Source: Streptomyces sp. BA2 (GTDB lineage: Bacteria > Actinomycetota > Actinomycetes > Streptomycetales > Streptomycetaceae). Taken from it: a DNA stretch of 64,000 bases. This document shows positions 34,664 to 42,968 of this stretch, one piece after another. The notes under the pieces were generated by a model, which did no database searches, was not told the DNA's origin, and was given only the letters and a program-made list of their open reading frames with translations. Where the stretch lies: the NCBI RefSeq assembly GCF_009769735.1, contig NZ_WSRO01000002.1, positions 2,170,001 to 2,234,000 on the forward strand, read 5' to 3'. Position 1 is the stretch's first letter, and each line of letters starts with the position of its first letter. The position numbers and the translations under genes are program-made.

Positions 34664-35248
34664 ATGACTCTCCTGACGACCTGGCCGGAGTCCGGCCCCG
34701 AGACCGTCATACGCCGCACGGCGGACCCGGTCGAGATCGCCGCCGCGCTCGCCCCCGTCGGCGTGCGGTACGAGCAGTGGCCGGTGCGCGAGGACGTGCC
34801 CGCCGACGCGGACAGCGGCACCGTCTTCGCCGCGTACCGCGCGGAGATCGACCTGCTGAACGCCGAGGAGGGCTTCCAGACGGTCGACGTGGTCGCGCTG
34901 CACCCCAGCGACGACCCCGAGTGGCCCCAGAAGGCGAAGGCGGCCCGGCAGAAGTTCCTCGCCGAGCACACGCACGACGACGATGACGAGGTGCGGTTCT
35001 TCGTCGCGGGCTCGGGCATCTTCTATCTGCACGTGGGCGGTGAAGTGCACGCGGTCTACTGCGAGAAGGGCGATCTGCTCGGGGTGCCGCGCGGCACGAC
35101 GCACTGGTTCGACATGGGCACGTCCCCCTCGTTCACGGCGATCCGCTTCTTCCACGAGGAGGACGGCTGGATCGGCACGTTCACGGGCAGCCCGATCGCG
35201 GACCGCTTCCCGGACTTCGACGCGATCCACGCGGGGTACATCGCGTGA
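34664..35248 (+). CDS. mtnD: Acireductone dioxygenase
   Basis: A 194-residue cupin that oxidises the acireductone of the methionine salvage pathway to 2-keto-4-methylthiobutyrate and formate (iron form) or to an off-pathway set of products (nickel form). The first metal motif reads [13 protein letters not shown] (His102, His104, Glu109) and the last ligand is in GTTHWFD (His147). The run of four Asp makes the spacing between His104 and the Glu one residue longer than the HxHxxxE I know for the family. It is followed by the MtnC-MtnB fusion with a GTGA overlap, so the two are translationally coupled. Confidence 0.95.
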   Translation: MTLLTTWPESGPETVIRRTADPVEIAAALAPVGVRYEQWPVREDVPADADSGTVFAAYRAEIDLLNAEEGFQTVDVVALHPSDDPEWPQKAKAARQKFLAEHTHDDDDEVRFFVAGSGIFYLHVGGEVHAVYCEKGDLLGVPRGTTHWFDMGTSPSFTAIRFFHEEDGWIGTFTGSPIADRFPDFDAIHAGYIA

Positions 35249-36561
35249 CCGCTCAGTTCGACGCGGGCTCCGTCGACGCCGTGGTGCTCGACATCGAGGG
35301 CACCACGGGCGCCACCGGGTTCGTGGTGGATGTGCTGTACCCCTACGCGCGCGAACGCTTCGGGGCGCTGCTCGCCTCGCGGGGCGAGGAGCCGGAGGTG
35401 GCGCGGGCCGTCGCGCAGGTGCGGGAACTGGCCGGTGAGCCGGACGCGGATGCCGGGCGGGTCGAGAAGATCCTGGGCGAATGGGTCGATGCCGATCGCA
35501 AGGCGACGCCTCTGAAGACGCTGCAGGGAATCCTCTGGGCGGAGGGCTTCGCGCGGGGCGAGCTGGTCTCGCACTTCTACCCGGATGTGATCGACGTGCT
35601 ACGGGGGTGGGCGGCTGCCGGGGTGCGGTTGTACGTGTACTCGTCCGGGTCCGTGGCGGCGCAGCGGGCGTGGTTCACGTACTCGCCCGAAGGCTCCCTG
35701 ATGGAGCTGGTGGGCGGCTTCTTCGACACCGAGAACGCGGGGCCCAAGCAGGAGCCGGACTCCTACCGTGCCATTTCGGCCGCTGTCGGGGCGGACGCCG
35801 GCCGCACGCTCTTCCTCTCCGACCGGCTCGGGGAGCTGGACGCGGCGCGGGACGCCGGGTGGCGGACCGTGGGGGTACGGCGGGCCGGGGAGCCGTACTT
35901 CGCCGCTGGGGTGGGCGGGCATGCGGAGGTTTCGGCCTTCGATGAGATCAGGCTCGGGTCTGCCGCGTCGGAGTTGGACCTGGAGGAGGCGGGGGCCGTC
36001 CTCGCTGCCGAGGCCGCGCGTTTCGCTTCGTTCGGGTGGATGCGGGGTACGTCCGGGAACCTGTCCGTGGTCCTCTCGCGTACGCCGCTTCAGCTGGCCG
36101 TGACGGCGAGTGGGCGGGACAAGGGTGAACTCACCTCTGCGGACGTGGTGTTGACGGACGCGTCCGGTGCGGCGCTGGGCGCGGGGCGTCCCTCGGCGGA
36201 GGCGGCGCTGCATGCGCGGGTGGCTGCGCTCACCGGGGCCGGGGCTGTGGTGCATGTGCACACCGTTGCTTCGGTGGCCATGGGGCATCGGAAGCCGGGG
36301 GGTGTGGAGTTCCGGGACCTGGAGATGCTGAAGGGGCTCGGGCACGGGACGCATGAGGTTGCTGTGACGCTGCCGGTGATCGAGAACAGCCAGGACATGG
36401 GTGTCCTGGGGGATCGGCTTGAGGCGGCGCTTCAGCCGGGGATGCCGGCGGTGGTTGTCGCTGGGCACGGGCTTTATGTCTGGGGGGAGAACCCCCGGGA
36501 GGCGCGGCATCGCACGGAGGTGGTGGAGTGGTTGCTGGAGCTTGAGCTGACGCGGGGCTAA
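35245..36561 (+). CDS. Fused enolase-phosphatase (MtnC) and methylthioribulose-1-P dehydratase (MtnB)
   Basis: A 438-residue two-domain enzyme. Residues 1-235 are an E1 enolase-phosphatase of the HAD family: [11 protein letters not shown] (nucleophile Asp16, Glu18), YVYSSGS (Ser133/134), [10 protein letters not shown] (Lys168) and [13 protein letters not shown] (Asp193). Residues 240-438 are a class II aldolase-like Mtn[32 protein letters not shown] (zinc His337 and His339) and [11 protein letters not shown] (His408). The protein would dehydrate methylthioribulose-1-phosphate, enolise it and dephosphorylate it, handing acireductone to the co-translated MtnD. Both active sites look intact. Plants have the two domains fused in the opposite order (MtnB first). 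Its start overlaps the mtnD stop. Confidence 0.93.
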   Translation: MTAQFDAGSVDAVVLDIEGTTGATGFVVDVLYPYARERFGALLASRGEEPEVARAVAQVRELAGEPDADAGRVEKILGEWVDADRKATPLKTLQGILWAEGFARGELVSHFYPDVIDVLRGWAAAGVRLYVYSSGSVAAQRAWFTYSPEGSLMELVGGFFDTENAGPKQEPDSYRAISAAVGADAGRTLFLSDRLGELDAARDAGWRTVGVRRAGEPYFAAGVGGHAEVSAFDEIRLGSAASELDLEEAGAVLAAEAARFASFGWMRGTSGNLSVVLSRTPLQLAVTASGRDKGELTSADVVLTDASGAALGAGRPSAEAALHARVAALTGAGAVVHVHTVASVAMGHRKPGGVEFRDLEMLKGLGHGTHEVAVTLPVIENSQDMGVLGDRLEAALQPGMPAVVVAGHGLYVWGENPREARHRTEVVEWLLELELTRG

Positions 36562-36571
36562 CCCTGCGGGG

Positions 36572-36766
36572 CTCTCCCCAATCCCGCCCCTTCCCGAAAC
36601 CATGGGGCTCCGCCCCCTGGACCCCCGACAAGATGTCCTCAAACGCCGGACGGGCTGAATGAATTCAGCCCGTCCGGCGTTTGAGGACGAACTCGGCGAA
36701 GCCGGTGATTAACGGCAGCCAAGGCCCCCGCGCCGAGCGGGTTTTCGGGAAGGGGCGGGGTTGGGG
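36572..36766. repeat. Nested long inverted repeat between the mtnCB fusion and mtnA
   Basis: A 54-base almost perfect palindrome (26-bp arms beginning GTCCTCAAACGCCGGACGGG, centre 36661) spans 36635-36688. It is flanked by a second inverted pair: CTCCCCAATCCCGCCCCTTC near 36574 and GGTTTTCGGGAAGGGGCGGG from 36739. Together they can fold into one long cruciform. The motif CGTCCGGCGTTTGAGGAC is a common Streptomyces intergenic repeat (from memory). It acts at least as a bidirectional terminator for two convergent genes. No gene lies in 36562-36780. Confidence 0.85.
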
Positions 36767-36780
36767 AAAAGAAACTGCTC

Positions 36781-37833
36781 TCAGCTCAGCCCGGTCGACG
36801 GCAAATCGCCCGCGGCGACCTCCAGCACACCCCGCTCCGTCACCAACCCCGTCACCAGCGAACCCGGCGTCACGTCGAAGGCCGGGTTGTGGCCCCGCGA
36901 CTCCGCCGGAGCGGTACGGACACCGGCCCACTCCAACACCTCCCCCTCCCCCCGCAGTTCGATGTGGATCTCGGAACCCGTCGCCGTGGCGAGGTCCACC
37001 GTCGTGGTGGGGGCGGCCACCATGAACGGGATGCCCGCGTACGCGCACGCCAGCGCGATCCCCACCGTCCCCACCTTGTTCGCCGTGTCGCCGTTCGCGG
37101 CGATCCGGTCCGCGCCGACGATCGCCGCGTCCACCTCGCCCCGCAGGATCGTGCCCGCCGCCGCCCCGTCCGCCTGGACGAAGTGCGGTATCCCCTCCTG
37201 GACCAGCTCCCACGCCGTCAGGCGCGCACCCTGGAGAAGGGGGCGGGTCTCGTCGGCGTACACGGTCTCCAGGCGGCCACGGCTGTGGAGTTCGCGTATG
37301 ACGCCCAGTGCTGTGCCCCAGCCCGCCGTGGCGAGCGCGCCCGTGTTGCAGTGGGTGAGGATCCTCAGCGGACGGTCCTCGGGCAGACGCTTGACCAACC
37401 AGTCCGCTCCGAACGTGCCCATCGCATGGTTCGCCTCCAGGTCCTCGCGCACGATCGCGTCCGCCTCCGCGAGCGCCGCCGAAAGACCCGCGTCGATCAG
37501 CGAGGCGACCCTGTCCACGCACACCATCAGGTTCACGGCCGTGGGCCGCGCCGCACGCACCCGTGCCACCTCCGCGTCCAGACGCGCGCGGTCCCAGCCC
37601 TCGCGCTCGCCCTGGACCATGGCGAGCGCGACGCCGTACCCGCCGGCCGCACCGATCGCGGGAGCGCCGCGGACGACGAGCCGCACGATCGCGTCGATCA
37701 GCTGGTCGACGGTGGTGACGTCGAGGCGCTCCAGGGCGTGCGGGAGCGCCGTCTGGTCGATGAGGGAGAGGGACGGCGCGCCGCCCTCCGCGGCCGCCGT
37801 CCAGGTGACAGCGCGCAGATCCTGGCTCGTCAT
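36781..37833 (-). CDS. mtnA: Methylthioribose-1-phosphate isomerase
   Basis: About 350 residues from the ATG at 37833, which has GGAG 9 bases upstream; an ATG at 37872 lacks one. It isomerises methylthioribose-1-phosphate to methylthioribulose-1-phosphate, the substrate of the MtnB domain. It is an eIF2B-like fold with VRGAPAIGAAGGYG near the N-terminus, catalytic Cys162 in LTHCNTGALAT, and Asp242 in VGADRIAANGDTANKVGT. It is convergent with the mtnD-mtnCB pair and divergent from the nucleoside importer operon, which suggests it is regulated from the shared region 37834-38005. Confidence 0.96.
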   Translation of the reverse strand: MTSQDLRAVTWTAAAEGGAPSLSLIDQTALPHALERLDVTTVDQLIDAIVRLVVRGAPAIGAAGGYGVALAMVQGEREGWDRARLDAEVARVRAARPTAVNLMVCVDRVASLIDAGLSAALAEADAIVREDLEANHAMGTFGADWLVKRLPEDRPLRILTHCNTGALATAGWGTALGVIRELHSRGRLETVYADETRPLLQGARLTAWELVQEGIPHFVQADGAAAGTILRGEVDAAIVGADRIAANGDTANKVGTVGIALACAYAGIPFMVAAPTTTVDLATATGSEIHIELRGEGEVLEWAGVRTAPAESRGHNPAFDVTPGSLVTGLVTERGVLEVAAGDLPSTGLS

Positions 37834-37905
37834 GGTGCTCAACTCCGGGGAAACAGGGGCGTTTGTGGCCATGCGGGGAGGGGTGCCGTCACCGTACCTG
37901 ACGTG

Positions 37906-37923
37906 CTCGAACCATATTTCGAG
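37906..37923. promoter_or_regulatory. Candidate operator between mtnA and the nucleoside importer operon
   Basis: A perfect palindrome with arms CTCGAA and TTCGAG and an AT-rich 6-base centre (CCATAT). It stands out in the shared upstream region, 73 bases before mtnA and 83 bases before the leader ORF. The cognate regulator is unknown. Confidence 0.45.
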
Positions 37924-38005
37924 ACGTTCGTGCGGCTGTCCGAAATCCGGTGTTACCCTCACCGCCACCCAGGACGGATCGACCCACGGTGCGAGGAGGA
38001 CGGCC

Positions 38006-38101
38006 ATGCGCGACGCCAGCAACAGCATGGACGTCATGCGCTGCCCCGCCGTGGCCGTCGACGGCGGCCGAATGTGCCGCTGTCGCTCCTGCCGCCGCTG
38101 A
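38006..38101 (+). CDS. Possible Cys-rich leader peptide
   Basis: A 31-residue frame with an excellent ribosome binding site (GAGGAGG, 6 bases before the ATG). It ends with a cysteine/arginine cluster, MCRCRSCRR, and has a fourth Cys at residue 13. It lies 75 bases before the BMP lipoprotein gene. A small hairpin with arms GCCTGG/CCAGGC at 38138-38154 sits between them. Cys-rich leaders like this control sulfur genes by translation-linked attenuation in other actinobacteria. The gene is too short for database support by eye, so I rate it as likely rather than certain. Confidence 0.5.
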   Translation: MRDASNSMDVMRCPAVAVDGGRMCRCRSCRR

Positions 38102-38176
38102 GCGACGCCGCTCCGCACCGTCCGACTCCCCGCCACGGCCTGGGCTCACCAGGCACCTTCGAGAAGGCGCTCCCCT

Positions 38177-39223
38177 ATGTCTCTCTCCACGCGTACCTCC
38201 TTGCGACTCGCCGCCGCCACCGTCGGTGCCGTCCTCCTCGCCACCGGCTGCAACGCGGCCGCCGACAAGGGCGGTTCCACCGGCGACAAGGGGGCCAAGG
38301 CGTTCACGCTCGTCACGCCCGACCCCGTGGCCCAGAACGAGTTCCTCAAGCTGGCCGTCAGCGGGGTGAAGTCGGCTGCGAAGGCGCAAGGTGCCGGGGC
38401 ACCGAAGGTCTTCCAGAGCAGCGACACCTCCTCGCAGCAGCAGAACGTGCAGTCGGCCGTGGACTCCGCGCCCGATGTCATCGCACTCGTCGGCTTCGAG
38501 TTCGCCGACATCGCCGCCCAGCAGGCCGAGGCGCACCCCGAGCAGCAGTTCCTGCTCGTCGACGCGTGCACGAAGAAGACGTACAAGAACGTCACTTGCG
38601 CTGTCTTCCGCGAGCACGAGGCGGTGTATCTCGCGGGCGCCGAGGCCGGGCTTCTCACCAAGAGCAAGAAGGTGGGCGCCGTCGACGTCCTCGACACCCC
38701 GCAGTTCCGCCGCTACAGCGAGCCGTTCGCGGCCGGTGCGAAGAAGGTGGAGCCGGGGGTCAAGTCCCGCACGCTCTTCGTGGGCGGGCAGTCGCCCTTC
38801 AACGACGCGGCGCGTGCCAAGGACCAGGCGGCCACGCTCGGTTCCGGCGGGGTCGACCAGGTGATGGCGGCCGCCGCGGGCGGCAACACCGGCGTCTTCC
38901 AGGCCGCGAAGGCCAAGGGCTTCGAGGCGTACGGCGTCGACGCGAACCAGTGCGTCGGCAACCCGGGGGTCGTCGTCGACAACGTACTGAAGAAGACCGA
39001 TGTCGCCGTCGAGAAGGGCATCGCGCAGATCCTCAAGGGCAAGGGCGGCACCACGGTGTCGTACGGCCTCAAGGAGGGCGGCATGTCGCTGACCGGCCTT
39101 GAGCCCGGTGTCGCGGACTCCAAGTGCCTGATCGCCGACCACGAGGACGTGCTGAAGCGCGTCGAGTCGCTGCGGGACGAGATCGTCGCGGGGAAGCTGA
39201 AGGTCGATGACCCCGCGGCCTGA
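38177..39223 (+). CDS. BMP-family nucleoside-binding lipoprotein (PnrA type)
   Basis: A 348-residue solute-binding lipoprotein of the Bmp/PnrA family, which binds purine and other nucleosides for ABC import. The signal peptide ends in lipobox LLATGC. The two-lobe body contains VIALVGFEFADIAAQQA, FREHEAVYLAGAEAGLLTK (a strong family motif), KVGAVDVLDTPQFRRYSEPF and AYGVDANQCVG. Its stop overlaps the ATPase gene start by 17 bases. It begins a tightly coupled operon running to 46524. The ligand cannot be proved from sequence; the downstream phosphorylase and deaminase suggest a purine or methylthio-nucleoside. Confidence 0.93.
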   Translation: MSLSTRTSLRLAAATVGAVLLATGCNAAADKGGSTGDKGAKAFTLVTPDPVAQNEFLKLAVSGVKSAAKAQGAGAPKVFQSSDTSSQQQNVQSAVDSAPDVIALVGFEFADIAAQQAEAHPEQQFLLVDACTKKTYKNVTCAVFREHEAVYLAGAEAGLLTKSKKVGAVDVLDTPQFRRYSEPFAAGAKKVEPGVKSRTLFVGGQSPFNDAARAKDQAATLGSGGVDQVMAAAAGGNTGVFQAAKAKGFEAYGVDANQCVGNPGVVVDNVLKKTDVAVEKGIAQILKGKGGTTVSYGLKEGGMSLTGLEPGVADSKCLIADHEDVLKRVESLRDEIVAGKLKVDDPAA

Positions 39224-40964
39224 GTCCACCGTCGCCTCCGCCGCCGCCTCCCCAGCCGCCTCCCCCGCCGTCGAACTCCGCGGCATCACCAAGGAGTACC
39301 CGGGCACCCTCGCCAACGACCGGGTGGATCTGACCGTCGCGCGCGGTGAGATCCATGCCCTGATGGGCGAGAACGGCGCGGGCAAGTCGACGCTGATGTC
39401 CGTCCTTTACGGACTCCAGCGGCCGGACGCCGGGCAGATCCTGCTCGACGGGCGCGAGGTGACGTTCGCGAGCCCGAGCGAGGCGATCGCGGCGGGCCTC
39501 GGCATGGTGCACCAGAGCTTCAAGCTCTTCCCGTCCTTCACGGTCGCCGAGAACGTCGTGTACGCCGCCGAGCCGCGCCGTTTCGGCCTGACGGACCGGG
39601 CCGAGGCGTTGCGGCGCGTGGGTGCGCTCGCCGATGAGCACGGGCTCGCGGTGGACCCGGCGGCGAAGGTCGGGGACCTGCCGGTGGGTGTGCGCCAGCG
39701 GGTGGAGATCCTCAAGCTCCTCTACCGCGGTGCTCGTACGCTGATCCTCGACGAGCCGACGGCGGTCCTGACCCCGGCGGAGGCCGACGGTCTGTTCGGT
39801 GTCCTGCGCTCCCTCGCGGACGACGGGCGCACGGTCCTCCTCGTCACCCACAAGCTGCGTGAGGTGATGGAGGGCAGCGACGCGGTGACGGTCCTGCGGG
39901 ACGGCCGGGTCGCGGCACGCATGCGGACCGCGGACACCACCGCGGACGGGATCGCCACGGCGATGACCGGGCGGGCGGTGGAGTTGGACCGCGTGCATCC
40001 GGCGGGGGCGCCGGGCGGTGAGGTCCTTCTCGTCGATTCCCTGTCGACGGAGAGGGTGCGCGAGGTGTCGCTCTCCGTCCGCGCGGGCGAGATCGTGGGC
40101 ATCGCGGGAGTGGCGGGCAACGGCCAGAGTGAACTGGTCGAGGCGATCGCCGGGTTGCGGCCGCTCTCCTGCGGGCGGGTGACGCTCTCCGGCCAGGACA
40201 TCACGGACGCGTCGGCGGCGAGGCGCCGCGCGGCGGGTCTCGCGTATGTCCCCGAGGACCGTGTGGCGGTCGGTACGGCGCCGGCCGCGACGATCGCGGA
40301 GAACCTGGCGATGGGCCATCACCGGGGGCACGGCCTCCTGCGCCCGTCCTGGCTCCGCGAGCACGCGCGGGTCCTGATCGACCGCTTCGGCATCAAGGCG
40401 GCCTCGTCACGCCACACGGCGGGCTCGCTGTCGGGCGGCAACCTCCAGAAGCTGGTGATCGGCCGCGAACTCGCCCACGAATCCCCCCTGTTGATCGTCG
40501 AGCAGCCCACGCGTGGCGTCGACATCGGCGCCATCCAGACGATCCACGACCAGCTGATCGCCCACCGCGACGCGGGCCACGCGATCCTCCTGGTCTCCGC
40601 CGAACTGAGCGAGATCCGCGGCCTGTCGGACCGTGTCCTTGTGATGTACGAGGGCCGGGTGGCCGCGGAGTACGCCCGCGAGGACGCGGACGAGCGAACC
40701 CTCGGCCTCGCCATGGCGGGCGGGTCCCTCCCGGAGGCCGCGCCTGCCGGAGCCGCGCAGGCAGCCGGCCCGCAGGGCGACGCCGCAGCGGACGCGGCAC
40801 TTCCCGCGCCCGGCGCCGAGGCTGCGACTGCCGCTGCGATTGCGACTGCGGTCACCGATCAGACCGACGGCGCCTCCCCGGCCGCCGCTCCCCCATCCGG
40901 CGCCGCGGACCCGCCTCCCCGCGAGAGCGACGACCGCCCCGCCCCCGTGAAGGAGGCCCCCTGA
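39207..40964 (+). CDS. Nucleoside ABC transporter ATP-binding protein (two NBDs)
   Basis: A 585-residue ATPase of the RbsA/NupO class with two nucleotide-binding domains. The first has Walker A MGENGAGKSTLM, signature region VGVRQRVEILK and Walker B LILDEPTAV. The second has the degenerate Walker A GVAGNGQSELVE, signature LSGGNLQKLVIGRE and Walker B LLIVEQPTRGVDIG. The last roughly 85 residues are an Ala/Pro-rich tail with no similarity to the family; the usual proteins are about 500 residues. It overlaps the BMP gene and precedes the first permease by 1 base. Confidence 0.94.
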   Translation: MTPRPESTVASAAASPAASPAVELRGITKEYPGTLANDRVDLTVARGEIHALMGENGAGKSTLMSVLYGLQRPDAGQILLDGREVTFASPSEAIAAGLGMVHQSFKLFPSFTVAENVVYAAEPRRFGLTDRAEALRRVGALADEHGLAVDPAAKVGDLPVGVRQRVEILKLLYRGARTLILDEPTAVLTPAEADGLFGVLRSLADDGRTVLLVTHKLREVMEGSDAVTVLRDGRVAARMRTADTTADGIATAMTGRAVELDRVHPAGAPGGEVLLVDSLSTERVREVSLSVRAGEIVGIAGVAGNGQSELVEAIAGLRPLSCGRVTLSGQDITDASAARRRAAGLAYVPEDRVAVGTAPAATIAENLAMGHHRGHGLLRPSWLREHARVLIDRFGIKAASSRHTAGSLSGGNLQKLVIGRELAHESPLLIVEQPTRGVDIGAIQTIHDQLIAHRDAGHAILLVSAELSEIRGLSDRVLVMYEGRVAAEYAREDADERTLGLAMAGGSLPEAAPAGAAQAAGPQGDAAADAALPAPGAEAATAAAIATAVTDQTDGASPAAAPPSGAADPPPRESDDRPAPVKEAP

Positions 40965-40965
40965 C

Positions 40966-42075
40966 ATGGCGGCCGAGACACAGATCCCCGGCTCCGGGGC
41001 ATCGCTCGGGGCGCGCGTCCTGCGCGCGCCCGCACTGCACTCCGTCATCGCCGCCGTCCTCGTCGGCGCGCTCTTCCTCGTCGGGACCGGCGCCGACCCC
41101 GTCGGGGCGTACGGCTCCGTGGTCAGCGGGGCACTCGGGCCCGACGGCATCGGGTCCACGCTCACCACGGGGACCAGCATCATCGGGCTCGCCGTCGCGC
41201 TCGCGATCCCCATGCGGGCGGGGCTGCTCAACCTCGGCGGGGACGGGCAGTTGGTGCTCGGCGGGATCGCCGCCGCTGCCACCGGGCTCTACTCGCCGCT
41301 GCCCGCGCCCCTCACCGTCGCCGCCGCGCTCCTCGCGGGAATGGCGGCCGGGGCGGGTTACGCGGCGCTCGCCGCCGTCTGCCAGAACCGGTTCGGGGTG
41401 CCGCTGCTCGTCAGCAGTCTGCTGCTCGGTTATCCGGCGATGTCCTTCGCCTCCTACCTCGCGCGCTTTCCGCTGAAGGAGGACGGGTCGAGCCTTCCGC
41501 AGACGCGGCGGCTGCCCGACGGGGTCGAGCTGCCCGCCCTCGGGTCGTCGACCGTCACCGTCGGGCTGCTCCTCGTGGCCGTCGCGGCCGCCGTCTTCGC
41601 GTTCGCCGACGCCCGCACCGCCACCGGCTACGAGATCCGCATGACGGGGCTCAATCCGCGCTTCGCCGCGTACGCGGGGGTCGACAGGCCACGGCTCACG
41701 CTGCGGCTCATGGCGCTCTCCGGCGCCGTCGCGGGCCTGGTCGGCGCCATCGGCGTACTGAGCTTCCCCTATCGCTTCATCGACGGGTCGCTCACCGCCG
41801 CCGGGCACACCTGGACCGGCCTCACGGCAGCGCTGCTCGCCGCGGCGGCGCCCCTCGGGACGGTCCTGGCCGCCCTGTTCTTCGCAGCGCTCGAAGTGGG
41901 CGGGCTCGCCATGGAGCGGACCACCGAAGTGCCGCGCGAGCTGACGCAGGTCCTCCAGGCCGTCGTCATCGTCTTCCTCGCGGCGCGGCTCAACCTGACG
42001 TGGCGGCGGGCCAGGAAGAAGCCCGGAGAGCAGCCCACCGACGAGACCGAAGTAAAGGAAGTGAGCGTGCGATGA
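40966..42075 (+). CDS. Nucleoside ABC transporter permease 1
   Basis: A 369-residue membrane protein of the NupP type, with about nine hydrophobic segments. Family motifs are GLAVALAIPMRAGLLNLGGDGQLVLGG near residue 75 and ATGYEIRMTGLNPRFAAYAGV. The C-terminus is charged (RRARKKPGEQPTDE). The stop overlaps the second permease start as ATGA. It pairs with permease 2 to form the transmembrane channel fed by the BMP lipoprotein. Confidence 0.93.
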   Translation: MAAETQIPGSGASLGARVLRAPALHSVIAAVLVGALFLVGTGADPVGAYGSVVSGALGPDGIGSTLTTGTSIIGLAVALAIPMRAGLLNLGGDGQLVLGGIAAAATGLYSPLPAPLTVAAALLAGMAAGAGYAALAAVCQNRFGVPLLVSSLLLGYPAMSFASYLARFPLKEDGSSLPQTRRLPDGVELPALGSSTVTVGLLLVAVAAAVFAFADARTATGYEIRMTGLNPRFAAYAGVDRPRLTLRLMALSGAVAGLVGAIGVLSFPYRFIDGSLTAAGHTWTGLTAALLAAAAPLGTVLAALFFAALEVGGLAMERTTEVPRELTQVLQAVVIVFLAARLNLTWRRARKKPGEQPTDETEVKEVSVR

Positions 42076-42968
42076 GCATCGACTCCGCGCTGTTCCACTC
42101 GGCGCTCCTCGCCCTCACCCCGATCCTCCTCGCCGCGCTCGGCGGCACGATCTGCGAGCGCGCGGGCGTCTTCAACATCGGCCTCGAAGGCATGATGCTG
42201 ATCGGCTGCTTCAGCGGCGTCGCGGGCAGCTGGTTCACCGGGAGCGCCTGGCTAGGTGTCGTCTTCGCCGCCCTCGCTTCGGCGGCGTACTCGATGATCC
42301 TGGCCGTCGGGACGATCTCGCTGCGCGGGGACGCCGTCGTACTCGGCGTCGCGCTCAATCTCCTCGCGGTCGGTCTGACCGGGTTCCTGCTGCGGACGGT
42401 CTTCGGCGTCCAAGGCACCTTCTCCGACCCGGAGTTGGCCGGTCTGAGCGGCATCGACATCCCGTTCGCCGGGTCGGTCCTCTCCGGGCACTCCGCGCTC
42501 GTGTACCTCGCGTGGGCCGCCGTCGCCGTGGCCGCGGTGTTCCTGGCCCGCCACCCGTGGGGCCTTCGGCTGCGCGGCGTCGGCGAGACTCCCGACGCGG
42601 CGGCGACGCTGGGGGTGAGCCCGGCGAAGTACCAGTACGCGGCCGTACTGACGTCGGGTGTCCTGTGCGGTCTCGCGGGCGCCCAACTCGCCCTCGGCAA
42701 CGTCACGTTGTTCTCCGAGAACATGACGGCCGGGCGTGGTTGGATCGCCGTGGTGGCCGTGATGCTGGGCCGCGCCCTGCCGCTCGGCGTCCTGCTCGCC
42801 GGGCTGCTCTTCGGCATCGCGGAGGCCGTCGGCTTCCGTCTCCAGGGGCTCGGCATGCCGCAGCAGGCGACCGACGCCGCCCCGTACGTGGTGACCCTGG
42901 CCGCCCTCTTCCTGTCCACGGCGCGCAGGCGCCGCCGCAAGCAGCCCCTGGTAGGAGCACCTTCATGA
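42072..42968 (+). CDS. Nucleoside ABC transporter permease 2
   Basis: About 298 residues from the ATG at 42072, in ATGA overlap with permease 1. It is a NupQ-type permease with the motif LAALGGTICERAGVFNIGLEGMM at the N-terminus and GLRLRGVGETPDAAATLGVS in the middle. FRLQGLGMPQQ precedes the last helix. Its stop overlaps the phosphorylase start (ATGA), so importer and enzyme are made together. Confidence 0.93.
   Translation: MSIDSALFHSALLALTPILLAALGGTICERAGVFNIGLEGMMLIGCFSGVAGSWFTGSAWLGVVFAALASAAYSMILAVGTISLRGDAVVLGVALNLLAVGLTGFLLRTVFGVQGTFSDPELAGLSGIDIPFAGSVLSGHSALVYLAWAAVAVAAVFLARHPWGLRLRGVGETPDAAATLGVSPAKYQYAAVLTSGVLCGLAGAQLALGNVTLFSENMTAGRGWIAVVAVMLGRALPLGVLLAGLLFGIAEAVGFRLQGLGMPQQATDAAPYVVTLAALFLSTARRRRRKQPLVGAPS

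Noticed and set aside
37834..38136. mtnA starting far upstream, at 38136
   Set aside because: The extension has no ribosome binding site, overlaps the Cys-rich leader on the other strand, and makes the protein about 100 residues longer than the family.
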